Positions 1 to 9,235 are shown, counted from the stretch's first letter. The stretch: 64,000 nt of DNA from Ignavibacteriales bacterium (GCA_016707115.1 JADJIH010000002.1:186001-250000), one strand, 5' to 3'. Numbers and translations are program-made. The notes: a model not told the origin generated them from the letters alone.

Positions 1-775
1 CCCAATACTTCTCACCAAAATGTTCTTCCCTCCATGCAAAGTTGTGATGGTTATGAACTTCAAATGTTTTAGTAGGATTGCCAAGAATCCTTAAAACCAG
101 CTGAACTACTTTATCACGGCCTGCGTAAGCATATTCACCTGCTAGATGCATTGCTTCTAAATATCCTTGTCCAAGTTCGGATTTGATATCAAATAAAATT
201 GGTGGCGAATCCATTGAACCTTCTTTGACTTTGTCTTCAAAGGACAAGTTTTGAGATAGTGCGATAAATCCCATTGTTGTTCTGTGACCGAATCCACGCG
301 AACCGAAGTGAACCCCAACCCATAAATATCCATCATCATCCTTAAATAAATCTACAAAGTGATTTCCGCTGCCGACAGTTCCAAGTTGTTCTTTGGCGAG
401 TGAGATAAGTTTACGCTGTGGTTTAAATTCTGCGGATGCAATTTTATCCAAAACTTCATGATCAACAGGCTGATTATTTTTTCTGCCAATACCGAAAGAA
501 ATTTGATTATAAATCTCATCCATTATTTTCGGCAGTTGTATTTCATCTGCCTTGATATCAGTTCTTACAGCTTTGTTTCCGCAAGCAATATCAAACCCAA
601 CTCCGGAAAGCGAAATTTTGTTTTTGTATGCGACTGCTCCGCCGATAGGATGACCATATCCATAATGTGCATCAGCAGTAAGCACACCAATATCATTTTC
701 AGATGTGCATCTTTCAATCTGAGCAATTGATTTCTCATCAATTATTTCTCTGCCGAAGATTTTTATGCGTTTCAT
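1..775 (-). CDS. rtcB: RtcB-family RNA ligase, partial (3' end beyond the left edge)
   Basis: RtcB proteins join RNA ends (2',3'-cyclic phosphate to 5'-OH) using Mn2+ and GTP, in RNA repair or tRNA splicing. The frame starts at ATG 773-775 and stays open to base 1, giving 258 codons of N-terminal and central sequence. Visible family motifs are DAHYGYGHPIGG (residues 35-46), GVGFDIACGN (58-67, with the metal-binding Asp62 and Cys65), GSGNHFVDL, HFGSRGFGHRT, and HNHHNFAWRE near the truncated end. The ACGNKAVRT segment differs from the common GCGM form, which suggests an RtcB2-like subfamily; that part is inference. No archease gene is visible. The only downstream gene on this strand lies outside the window, so operon membership is unknown. 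Confidence 0.93.
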   Translation of the reverse strand, partial: MKRIKIFGREIIDEKSIAQIERCTSENDIGVLTADAHYGYGHPIGGAVAYKNKISLSGVGFDIACGNKAVRTDIKADEIQLPKIMDEIYNQISFGIGRKNNQPVDHEVLDKIASAEFKPQRKLISLAKEQLGTVGSGNHFVDLFKDDDGYLWVGVHFGSRGFGHRTTMGFIALSQNLSFEDKVKEGSMDSPPILFDIKSELGQGYLEAMHLAGEYAYAGRDKVVQLVLRILGNPTKTFEVHNHHNFAWREEHFGEKYW

Positions 776-830
776 TTTAATACTTGATGAATTACCTAAT
801 CAATAATAAAAGAATAAATAGATTAAGTCA

Positions 831-862
831 CTACAAAAAAAAAAGCACGATAGCTCGTGCCT
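831..862 (-). terminator. Rho-independent terminator of the GH13 gene
   Basis: Read on the minus strand, a 6-bp stem GCACGA/TCGTGC with a 4-base loop is followed by a run of about a dozen T. It lies about 30 bases downstream of the stop codon of the GH13 gene (stop at 894) and before the rtcB start, so it should end GH13 transcription. Confidence 0.85.
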
Positions 863-893
863 TAATTGTAAATTATACATTGTTAATTGTTAA

Positions 894-3734
894 TTACTTT
901 ATCAGCATCATCTTTTTTGTTTGAACAAAATCACCGGCATCGATACGATAGAAATAAACTCCTGTGCTAACTTTATTGCCCAGTTCATCATCACCATTCC
1001 AGTTAACCTCGTAAACTCCGTTTACCTGTTCTTTATTTATTAAAGTCTTCACCTCTCTTCCAAGAATATCAAATATTTTTAACGACACAAGCGAAGGTGA
1101 AACAATACTATATCTGATGACTGTATTTGGATTAAAAGGATTCGGGTAATTTTGTTCAAGAGTAAATTCAACAGGAACCTGATCATCAATTTGTTCAACA
1201 TCCAAAAGAATTCCTGCTTCGGGTGTTGGAAGTTTTGCTGTGGTATAAATTCTAAAATCACCCGGAGGAAGTGTTATGCTTGCTGTAAGGTTTGTTACGT
1301 TAACGCTATCACCGCTAAAATAATCGTACCACCAGCCTGAGCGCGTAAAGTTTTGATTTGTTGTAAATTCGTAAACTCCAAAATTTCCAATGATAAAAAC
1401 ATCCATAGAAGAATGGTAAAGATTAATCTTTTTCACAAAGTTCCCAACATCAAGTGTAAAATTGTCTGTACTAAAAGCATCATAATCTGTTTTCAATTTG
1501 GCAAGTGCGGAATAAACTTTATAAAGGTTTGTTCTTCTGTCATCATCAAGATAATTCCATTTAACAGGTTTTTCACCAACTCTTCCCATTGAATCAATAC
1601 TTATATCATATCCAAGTTCGCCAAACTGCCAGATCATTTTTGGACCAGGTACTGTGAAAAAGAATGCACCTGCAAGTTTTATACGGTTTAATGCAACATT
1701 TAAATTTTTAATATTATAACTGCCGGCTGAACTACCATATGTTAAATTCTTAAACATCAATCTTTCTTCATCGTGACTTTCCATATATCCCACTAAATAA
1801 GGATTTGTCCATCCACGGGCTTTGTAAGATATTCTTGAAAAGTTTGATGCGTAGCCCATTGTTGCTTCATTATAATTATAATTTAAATTACCCCACAACA
1901 TCATTCCATAATTTGAAAGAACAATTTCTTCGTTATCCGGTGCAAAGTGTTCAAGTATTATATATGCAGTTGAATCATAATCCCAAATCTGATCAGCCAT
2001 TCTTTTTAGAATATTAATTCTGGGTAGATCATAGGCACCACCATCGCCAGGTGTGTTTGTAAATCCTTTTGTAAAATCAAATCGGAACCCATCAAACTTA
2101 TATTCCTCTAACCAGTAACGATTTACTCTACCTACAAAATATTTTGTTGCTGATTTTTCATGATTGAAATCATAACCGAATGAATATACAGGATTTGGTG
2201 AAACAACATTAAACCACGGACTGTTTGCTGCAGGACGGTTGTTAGCTGAATCCCAATACATTCTTACTAAAGGTGATTGACCGTAAGCATGGTTTAAAAC
2301 CATATCAAATAATACCGCAATGCCATTCTGATGACAAACATCAATAAACTCTTTTAACTTGTTTGCCGTACCGTAATACTTATCAGCAGCAGTATGAAAA
2401 CTAACATTATATCCCCAACTGGAATTTCCTTCAAATTCATTTACAGGCATTAGTTCTATAGCATTAACACCGAGTGATTTTAAATATGATAAAGTATCAA
2501 TTAAAAACTGGTAAGTTTTTTGTGTAGAAAAATCCCTAACAAGAAGTTCATAGATAACTAATTTTTCTTTTGGCGGTCTTTGAAAATCTGTAACCTGCCA
2601 TTGATATTCACTCTGTGCTGTTTGAAGAACACTTACGGCTTGGGAAGTTTTACCTGCAGGATAAGGTTTTAAATTTGGGTAATTAGTTGAAGGTATATAT
2701 TGGTCATTCCATGGATCAAGAATTTTTTCTGAGTATGGATCGCCTGTTCTTATAGTTCCATCCACAAGATATTGAAATGCATATTCAGTTCCCGGACTTA
2801 CAGTTAAATCAATCCACCATATAACGCTATCTGAATTTACAAAATGACGGTTCAACATGTAATTAGTCTGAACTTTCCAATCATTAAAATCACCGAGCAG
2901 ATAAACAAAATCTTTATACGGCGCAAACAATGCAAGAGTTGCGTTGGTAACACTGGTATAATTGATTCCCGGTTTTAATCCATCTGGCAAAGGAGCATTG
3001 GTATAAGCTGGATTTGAAAACATCATAAACGAAGTTGAATCCACACTGCCTGTTGTATCAATACCAACAACTTTTACAGTATGTGCACCAACAGAAAAGT
3101 TTGAGTGAACAAAATTATACGTTAAATTTTTTGTGTTTGTCTGTGCAACCTGGCTTCCATCAACAAAAATAGTTAGCGAAGAAACCTTTGTGCCGAGTTC
3201 TACAGCAGAAACAGTAATTGGAACTGTTTCTCCAAACTTTACAAATGCAGGTGAACGCTGTGGATCACCATAAGAAACGGATACTTCAGGATTTTGCACA
3301 ACAACTGTTAAACCCGGCTCAAAAAGATCTACAAAAATATCAGGACGAGTTTGCTTTGATCCATCAGAACTTCTAAAAACTATATCAAGCTGTGTAATTT
3401 GTTCTGCAGGATTTATAACGCTATAAAAAGTTCTTGGATATCCAACAGTTAGTTTATAAAAATTTGCACCTAATCTTGTAAGAGCAGGCTGATTTGTTTG
3501 TCCCCAGCTTCCGATAACATGCTGCCAGATTCCAAGGTTAGTTGTAACACCGGTATGAGCGTAAATGGTTCCTGTATAGTTTAACAACTCTGATGCGCCG
3601 GGTAATGATGTATCAAGGAAAATTACGATACTATCATATTGTGTTGGTGTTGTTGGGTCGATAGTAATCGGTTGAGCAAATGATACTGAATAAATCGTTA
3701 TCGTAAATAAAATGGCTTTTAATAAATTTTTCAT
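894..3734 (-). CDS. Secreted GH13 alpha-amylase/pullulanase-like enzyme with T9SS sorting domain
   Basis: Predicted extracellular alpha-glucan-active glycoside hydrolase. A Sec signal peptide (residues 1-20, ending SFAQ) leads into N-terminal beta-sandwich modules. A CBM48-like module lies around 255-350 (LGDFNDWK). The GH13 barrel spans about 390-740. Expected catalytic residues are nucleophile Asp553 (GFRFDFTKG), acid/base Glu595 (IILEHF) and transition-state Asp655 (ESHDEER); LFDMVLNH and IELMPVNEF mark conserved regions. Residues 855-946 form a type IX secretion C-terminal domain with NYPNPFNP, which predicts export and surface anchoring or release. Length (946 aa) fits multidomain amylases. 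A terminator follows. Whether it cuts alpha-1,4 or alpha-1,6 bonds, or acts as a branching or transfer enzyme, cannot be read from these motifs. The neighbouring secreted propeller and GH2 genes suggest polysaccharide use. Confidence 0.92.
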   Translation of the reverse strand: MKNLLKAILFTITIYSVSFAQPITIDPTTPTQYDSIVIFLDTSLPGASELLNYTGTIYAHTGVTTNLGIWQHVIGSWGQTNQPALTRLGANFYKLTVGYPRTFYSVINPAEQITQLDIVFRSSDGSKQTRPDIFVDLFEPGLTVVVQNPEVSVSYGDPQRSPAFVKFGETVPITVSAVELGTKVSSLTIFVDGSQVAQTNTKNLTYNFVHSNFSVGAHTVKVVGIDTTGSVDSTSFMMFSNPAYTNAPLPDGLKPGINYTSVTNATLALFAPYKDFVYLLGDFNDWKVQTNYMLNRHFVNSDSVIWWIDLTVSPGTEYAFQYLVDGTIRTGDPYSEKILDPWNDQYIPSTNYPNLKPYPAGKTSQAVSVLQTAQSEYQWQVTDFQRPPKEKLVIYELLVRDFSTQKTYQFLIDTLSYLKSLGVNAIELMPVNEFEGNSSWGYNVSFHTAADKYYGTANKLKEFIDVCHQNGIAVLFDMVLNHAYGQSPLVRMYWDSANNRPAANSPWFNVVSPNPVYSFGYDFNHEKSATKYFVGRVNRYWLEEYKFDGFRFDFTKGFTNTPGDGGAYDLPRINILKRMADQIWDYDSTAYIILEHFAPDNEEIVLSNYGMMLWGNLNYNYNEATMGYASNFSRISYKARGWTNPYLVGYMESHDEERLMFKNLTYGSSAGSYNIKNLNVALNRIKLAGAFFFTVPGPKMIWQFGELGYDISIDSMGRVGEKPVKWNYLDDDRRTNLYKVYSALAKLKTDYDAFSTDNFTLDVGNFVKKINLYHSSMDVFIIGNFGVYEFTTNQNFTRSGWWYDYFSGDSVNVTNLTASITLPPGDFRIYTTAKLPTPEAGILLDVEQIDDQVPVEFTLEQNYPNPFNPNTVIRYSIVSPSLVSLKIFDILGREVKTLINKEQVNGVYEVNWNGDDELGNKVSTGVYFYRIDAGDFVQTKKMMLIK

Positions 3735-3738
3735 AAAT

Positions 3739-4170
3739 CTATTCTTTAATTCCTGTTAGTTGAACAATAATTTCCCGGCTTCTTGCTCTGTTATCAAAAT
3801 CAACAAAAATTATCTGCTGCCAGGTTCCCAAAATTAACGATTTATTTTTAAACGGCACTGTAAAAGATGCCCCCTGCAAAGAAGCCCGAACGTGAGAATG
3901 CCCGTTTCCATCGTGCCAGGTATCATCATGATGATAATTTTGACCTTTGGGAATGATTTTTTCAAAGAAATTGGGATAATCTTTTAACAACCCGGGTTCA
4001 TATTCAATAGTTGTGATACCAGCAGTGGAGCCGGGAACAAATAAAAGGGCGCTTCCTTCGGTAAAATTATTTTCTCTAACTATCTCATTAACTTTATTTG
4101 TGATATTAATTATATCGCAATCCCCTTTGCTCTTTAGCGAAATTGTATGTGTTTCTATTGTAAAATTCAT
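3739..4170 (-). CDS. yjbQ: YjbQ/UPF0047 family protein
   Basis: Small cytosolic protein of the YjbQ (UPF0047) family, some members of which have weak thiamine-phosphate synthase activity; the physiological role is unsettled. Starting at ATG 4168-4170 gives MNFTIETHTISLKSKG, the normal family N-terminus; the frame stays open to 4221 but the added 17 residues are not family-like. Motifs seen are the Ser/Thr-rich VPGSTAGITTIEYEPG and the His-rich DTWHDGNGHSHVRASLQG, followed by LGTWQQIIFVDFDNR. It ends 4 bases before the GH13 start, so the two are probably co-transcribed although their functions look unrelated. Confidence 0.88.
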   Translation of the reverse strand: MNFTIETHTISLKSKGDCDIINITNKVNEIVRENNFTEGSALLFVPGSTAGITTIEYEPGLLKDYPNFFEKIIPKGQNYHHDDTWHDGNGHSHVRASLQGASFTVPFKNKSLILGTWQQIIFVDFDNRARSREIIVQLTGIKE

Positions 4171-4262
4171 ATTCTTTTGAAGCAACATCTTTTGTTTTGA
4201 TGGAAAAAATAAGTTGTGCATTTGCGATAATCAAGGGAATAAAGATGTGAATGCTTTTGTAG

Positions 4263-4324
4263 GGAATGGTCTCCCGCCATTCCGTGTATTTTTGTTATTA
4301 TTTGGATCGGACAGAGTCCGATCC
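4263..4324. repeat. Two small palindromes (REP-like), copy A
   Basis: The first hairpin has arms 4263-4269 and 4277-4283 (GGAATGG/CCATTCC) around the loop TCTCCCG. The second has perfect 9-bp arms 4304-4312 and 4316-4324 (GGATCGGAC/GTCCGATCC). The second recurs at 7821-7842 with the same flanks. There is no T-run, so a simple terminator is unlikely; they look like small dispersed intergenic palindromes. Confidence 0.75.
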
Positions 4325-4331
4325 GTACAAT

Positions 4332-5819
4332 TTATTTCATCAAGATCATCTTCTTAGTTTCAAAGTAATCACCGGCCTTTAGTTGATAGAAATATATTCC
4401 TGAACTTAAATTGTTCATTGTAAATTGTACATTGTACATTCCACCGGGTTTTTCTTCATTAGCAAGAGTTATAACTTCTTTTCCAAGAACATCATAAACT
4501 TTTAATGTTACAAATTGCCTACTGCTTATTGCATACTGAATACTGGTACTTGGATTAAATGGGTTTGGATAGTTTTGTTCTAAAGAAAACTTTGTTGGTG
4601 AATTTATTTCAACTTCAATTGTGTTTGAATATTCAAACGTTCCGTCAAAATCAATTTGTTTTAATCTGTATTGATATTTTCCAGCAGAAAGATTTTCATC
4701 AACGAAGGAATATGACTGTGGTTCTGTTGTTGTTCCCTTACCAATAACAAATCCAATATTGTATCGGGGCAGGACTTCTACTTTTTCAGTCTTTGAATCT
4801 TTTGGTCTTTGAATTTCAAATCCTTGGTTATTTGTTTCCGTTGCAGTTTGCCATTTGAGTGTTAAATTTTTATCTGTAATTGAAGATGTAAAGTAAGTGA
4901 GTTCAACAGGAGTGCCGCCGTTAATTGTATGTAGTACTTTCCCGTTAGATTTCACTGCCCATCCGAACTCAGGATTCATAAAATAAAGACTGTATAGGTT
5001 ATTGCTCATATCGGAATATTGCTCTTCCCAGCTTATTCCATTATTTGTGGTATAAAATATTTTGCCGTTTGTATTATACCAGCCATTATTCATATCGGTA
5101 AACCAAAAATCATTAATAGAAGTTAATTTCAAGTTCCACGAATTACCCCCGTCAGATGTTGAATAAAGGTTATTACCACCAAAAGTACTAAGCCAACCAA
5201 CAGATTCATTAAGAAATTGCATTTTAAGAATTGTACCATCAACATTACTAGAAAGTAGAGTCCAGTTTTGTCCAGCATCGGTGGTTTTATATAAAGAATC
5301 ACCTACACACCATCCAATAGAATCATTTATAAAAGATAAAGCATAAACGGAAACACTAGGTGTATAAACTAATTCCCAGAAAGTTCCACCATTGGTTGTT
5401 TTATAAATTTCTCCACCCGCGAATCCCACACCGCAAGTAATACCATTTAAGGTATCAGAGAAAACAATATCTTCCATGTGCCAATATGTCGCTGGATATC
5501 TTACAGTCCAGCTTTCACCACCATTTGAAGTATAGAGTAAGTTACCCGATACATGAGAAAACCATCCATGGTTTGCATCTAAAAAAAATATTGATGTAAT
5601 CGGAGCCCACGGTTCAAAATTAACTGACCATGTAGAACCTCCATCAATAGTTTTAAAAATTTTCATAGGATCGTTTCTACATCCCCAACCGATGTTTTCA
5701 TCAGCAAATTTTACGATTGAGAATACTCCAGCTGGATTCTCTCCTATTTGATACCATTGGGCATTTGTAGTTGTTGATAACACAAAAAGTATTGTAATAA
5801 ACAAAACTATCTTTTTCAT
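4332..5819 (-). CDS. Secreted Asp-box/Ycf48-like beta-propeller protein with T9SS sorting domain
   Basis: Predicted extracellular beta-propeller of 495 residues. A signal peptide occupies residues 1-20 (ending TTNA, then QWYQ). The middle holds at least six Asp-box/BNR-like repeats of the form (D/N)GG-x-x-W: GGSTWSV, GGESWTV, GGTFWEL, AGQNWTL, GGNSWNL, NGISWEE. These are typical of Ycf48-like or sialidase-fold propellers. Residues 300-400 form a linker/Ig-like module and about 408-495 a type IX secretion sorting domain with NYPNPFNP and a terminal KKMILMK. No enzymatic residues are evident, so a binding or structural role is more likely than sialidase activity. A decayed second copy lies at 7850-9143. 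Parts of the sorting domain carry short repeat sequences in frame (see findings). Confidence 0.85.
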   Translation of the reverse strand: MKKIVLFITILFVLSTTTNAQWYQIGENPAGVFSIVKFADENIGWGCRNDPMKIFKTIDGGSTWSVNFEPWAPITSIFFLDANHGWFSHVSGNLLYTSNGGESWTVRYPATYWHMEDIVFSDTLNGITCGVGFAGGEIYKTTNGGTFWELVYTPSVSVYALSFINDSIGWCVGDSLYKTTDAGQNWTLLSSNVDGTILKMQFLNESVGWLSTFGGNNLYSTSDGGNSWNLKLTSINDFWFTDMNNGWYNTNGKIFYTTNNGISWEEQYSDMSNNLYSLYFMNPEFGWAVKSNGKVLHTINGGTPVELTYFTSSITDKNLTLKWQTATETNNQGFEIQRPKDSKTEKVEVLPRYNIGFVIGKGTTTEPQSYSFVDENLSAGKYQYRLKQIDFDGTFEYSNTIEVEINSPTKFSLEQNYPNPFNPSTSIQYAISSRQFVTLKVYDVLGKEVITLANEEKPGGMYNVQFTMNNLSSGIYFYQLKAGDYFETKKMILMK

Positions 5820-5960
5820 AAAAGCCCCTTAATGAAATATTATAAAATAATCTCACCTCAAACGAACGAAATAAAACTGTTAAAGTCAATCAAATACACT
5901 AAAAGATTTTCCGTCTAATATTTGGTAAATTTATTTATCACAAAATGGTTACAAGTAAAA

Positions 5961-7886
5961 ATGAGAATGATTTTATTATTTACAATCGCCTTATCTTTTA
6001 TTGCACAATCGCAGCATCAGATTATAAACGTTGCAAACCGAAATACAATATCGCTTAACGGTGAGTGGTCAATTATAATCGATCCTTACGAAAATGGTTT
6101 TTATAATTACAGGTATGAAGAAAATCCTAATGGATATTTTAAGAATGCAAAACCTAAAACAAAATCAGATCTTGTGGAATATGATTTTGATAAATCTGAA
6201 AAGTTAAATGTTCCTGGCGATTGGAATACCCAACGCAAAGATCTCTTCTTTTATGAAGGCACAGTGTGGTATAAAAAGTCATTTGATTATAATACAAAAC
6301 CCAACTCACGATTATTTATTTATTTCGGAGCTGTTAACTACAACGCCATTGTGTATGTAAATGGTGAAAAGATCGGCACTCATACCGGCGGATTTACAGC
6401 GTTTAATTTTGAAATAACTTCTAAAGTAAAAAGCGGAAGTAATTTTGTAGTTGTTAAGGTGGATAATAAAAGACAGCGTGATGGAGTTCCTACTTTAAAT
6501 ACAGATTGGTGGAATTACGGCGGCATTACGCGAGATGTTAATCTTGTAGAAGTGCCTGAAGAATTTATTGATGATTATTTTATTCAGCTTGATCCTAAAA
6601 AAGACAATACAATAACAGGATGGATAAAATTAGCCGGAGTAACAACAGCACAAAATGTAAAAGTAAAAATTCCTGAAGCAGAAATAGAAAAAACATTTGT
6701 TACTGATAACACAGGTTACTGCAGTTTTACCTTTAATGCTCAAGTGGATTACTGGTCTCCGGAATCACCAAAACTTTATGATGTAATAATTGAAACAGAT
6801 AAAGATAAAATTGTTGATCAAATCGGTTTTAGAAAAATTGAAGTTGATGGAACAGATATTAAGTTAAACGGTAAATCAATTTTTCTGCGCGGCATTTCTA
6901 TGCACGAAGAATCTCCAATCAGAGGCGGGCGCGCTTATTCGATTGAAGATGCGGAAAAACTGCTTTCCTCTGCAATCGAACTTGGATGCAATTTTGTTCG
7001 GCTTGCACATTACCCGCACAACGAAAATATAATAAGAATGGCAGATAAAATGGGAATGCTGGTTTGGTCTGAAATTCCTGTTTACTGGACGATACTCTGG
7101 GATAATCCTGATACTTACAAACTTGCATCGCAGCAGCTTTCGGAAATGATAAACCGTGATAAAAATCGGGCTTCGGTAATTATTTGGTCTGTTGCAAATG
7201 AAACTCCAAGAGGCGAAAGCAGGTTAAAATTTCTAACAGGACTTATAACAGAAGCTAGAAATCTTGATCCAACAAGATTGATTTCTGCGGCAACCGAGTT
7301 AACATACAAAGACAAAATAATAAATGTCGATGATCCGCTTTCTGAACAGCTTGATGTAATTGGTGCAAACGAATATTTAGGTTGGTATTCTCATTCGATA
7401 GATGAGATAAAAGATTTTAGCTGGAAAACTAAATTTAATAAACCGCTTATTATCAGTGAGTTTGGCGCAGATGCAAAATTTGGTTTGCACGGTGATGAGC
7501 AAACAAGATGGACTGAAGAATATCAGAATGCAATTTACCGTGAGCAAATTAATATGCTTTGCAAAGTTGAGTTTCTCAGAGGAATGAGTCCCTGGATACT
7601 TTATGATTTTCATTCACCAAGAAGACCTTTACCGGAAATACAGGATTACTACAACCGCAAAGGATTGATCTCGAATGATGGAAATAAGAAACAAGCTTTT
7701 TATACTTTGCAGAAGTTTTATAAAGAAAAGAAATTGCAGTTGGAGAAATATGCATTTGGAGAAGGTGGGTCTCCCGGACCAAATGTTACCATTTTTGTAG
7801 TGAATTTTTGTTTTTATTTCGGATCGGACAGGAGTCCGATCCCTACAATTTATTTCATCAAAATCATTTTCTTAGTTTCAATATAA
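5961..7886 (+). CDS. Secreted GH2 family beta-glycosidase with a replaced C-terminus
   Basis: Predicted exported beta-galactosidase/beta-glucuronidase-like enzyme. ATG 5961 is chosen because it gives a signal peptide (MRMILLFTIALSFIAQS); the frame is open to a TTG at 5922. Domains are an N-terminal jelly roll (about 25-190, with GDWNTQ and DWWNYGGITRDV), an Ig-like middle (190-280) and a TIM barrel from about 285. Expected acid/base is Glu414 (SVANETP) and nucleophile Glu500 (IISEFGAD). The barrel ends near the segment KQAFYTLQKFYKEKK. The last roughly 45 residues translate an intergenic palindrome (GSDRSPIPT) and antisense of the neighbouring pseudogene, so the native stop seems lost. Exact substrate is not determinable. 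There is no T9SS tail. Confidence 0.9.
   Translation: MRMILLFTIALSFIAQSQHQIINVANRNTISLNGEWSIIIDPYENGFYNYRYEENPNGYFKNAKPKTKSDLVEYDFDKSEKLNVPGDWNTQRKDLFFYEGTVWYKKSFDYNTKPNSRLFIYFGAVNYNAIVYVNGEKIGTHTGGFTAFNFEITSKVKSGSNFVVVKVDNKRQRDGVPTLNTDWWNYGGITRDVNLVEVPEEFIDDYFIQLDPKKDNTITGWIKLAGVTTAQNVKVKIPEAEIEKTFVTDNTGYCSFTFNAQVDYWSPESPKLYDVIIETDKDKIVDQIGFRKIEVDGTDIKLNGKSIFLRGISMHEESPIRGGRAYSIEDAEKLLSSAIELGCNFVRLAHYPHNENIIRMADKMGMLVWSEIPVYWTILWDNPDTYKLASQQLSEMINRDKNRASVIIWSVANETPRGESRLKFLTGLITEARNLDPTRLISAATELTYKDKIINVDDPLSEQLDVIGANEYLGWYSHSIDEIKDFSWKTKFNKPLIISEFGADAKFGLHGDEQTRWTEEYQNAIYREQINMLCKVEFLRGMSPWILYDFHSPRRPLPEIQDYYNRKGLISNDGNKKQAFYTLQKFYKEKKLQLEKYAFGEGGSPGPNVTIFVVNFCFYFGSDRSPIPTIYFIKIIFLVSI
7821..7842. 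repeat. Palindrome copy B, inside the GH2 frame
   Basis: Nine-base-pair perfect arms GGATCGGAC (7821-7829) and GTCCGATCC (7834-7842) with a 4-base loop. The same element as at 4304-4324, with near-identical flanks on both sides. It is translated in frame as part of the GH2 C-terminus. Confidence 0.8.
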
Positions 7887-9143
7887 TCACCCGCTTTAAG
7901 CTGGTAGTAATAAATTCCGCTTGCCAACTGAAGACTGCCGACTGAAGACTTGAATTCAACTTCATAACTTCCAGCAGGTTTTTCTTCATTTACAAGAGTT
8001 GCAACTTCTTTTCCTAAAACATCATAAACTTTTAAAGTTACAAATTGCCTACTGCTTATTGCATACTGAATATTGGTGCTTGGGTTAAATGGGTTTGGGT
8101 AGTTTTGTTCTAAAGAAAACTTTGTTGGTGAATTTATTTCAACTTCAATCGTATTTGAATATTCGAATGTTCCATCAAAATCTATTTGTTTTAATCTGTA
8201 TTGATATTTCCCGAAGAAAGATTTTCATCAACAAATGAATATGAAGGTTCCGTTGTTGTTCCCTTACCATTTACAAAACCTAATGTATTCCATTCCTCAC
8301 TTCTTTCGTCTTGCGTTTTTCTTCTTTCGATTTGAAAACCTTGATTGTTTGTTTCTGTTGCAGTTTGCCAGTTAAGAATTACATCATTATCAATAACGGA
8401 TGAGGTGAAAGAAAGAAGTTCAACAGGAATTCCATCTTATTTAACAATCAAACCATTGCCAAAAGTTAGACCAAGCTGGGAATCACGAAATCGATTGCAT
8501 TATAGATTAAATAATAATACATCTGTCCAGTTTTATCTCTTATATAAAGTCACATTTTGAACCAACAATTAATGGATCTGATTATCCAGAAAATTTGAGA
8601 CCCCAAAATTTATAATCCCAACATCTAAATGATGGTCATTATTCCAGTTAAAGCATAAAAATGTAGAAATTTTGACCATAAGAAATCAAGACATATCCAA
8701 CTAGTGCAATCAATCATTCCACCATCAGTTGTTATTAAAGTAATAACACCTGAACTCCATCCAATATCATCAAAAAACTTGAATAGAAACAGCACATATA
8801 TGACCACCATGAAATGAACCTCCACATTTTTCACCAACAACACTTGTCTATGAACTGCAATAATATTCTGGTCCAAAACAATCCCAAAAGTCATTAAAAC
8901 CGAAATTCTGGGTGATCTATAATTAATCCGATTGTAAGATCTTAATTTATCCATTAAATTTTTAAAAATATTTAATTCAAGTCGTGAGTTTCAATAATCA
9001 CAAGTACCTAGTTCCCAAATTGAAATACCTATTTTAAATTTCAAACGATTTTCCAATATAGATTATCAAGTTTGGTTTCAAAGAACCATTGTGCATTTAA
9101 AAATTAACCATAAGAGAAAACAAAAAAAAACTATCTTTTTCAT
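7850..9143 (-). pseudogene. Decayed copy of the Ycf48-like propeller/T9SS gene
   Basis: The reverse strand starts with ATGAAAAAGATAGT (start 9143) like the gene at 4332-5819 and ends in the same sorting-domain tail (GIYYYQLKAGDYIETKKMILMK). It keeps the NYPNPFNP region near 8090-8110. The upstream sequence 9144-9213 also matches that of the intact copy (5820-5891). A one-base deletion near 8212 relative to the intact copy shifts the frame, and stops interrupt the frame near the N-terminus. The middle (about 8430-9120) is strongly diverged, though blade-like sequence (DDIGWSSG, TTDGG) can still be recognised. Total span is about 190 bp shorter than the intact gene. Not expected to make a functional protein. 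Confidence 0.82.
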
Positions 9144-9235
9144 AAAAACCCCTTAACGAAAAATTATAAAATAATCTCACCTCAAACGAACGAAATAAAC
9201 CGCATAAAGTCAATCAAAATGTAAAGAAAACTTGT

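Noticed and set aside
4304..4324. Terminator for the propeller gene
   Set aside because: The hairpin has no following T-run on either strand and recurs elsewhere with the same flanks, so a repeat is the better call.
5820..5920. Promoter of the propeller gene (TATAAT near 5841)
   Set aside because: A TATAAT is visible and kept in the duplicate, but no acceptable -35 element at 16-18 bp was found.
8625..8954. 109-residue minus-strand open frame (MDKLRSYNRINYR...)
   Set aside because: It lies inside the decayed propeller gene; its DDIGWSSG and TTDGG segments match propeller blades, so it is a fragment, not a separate gene.
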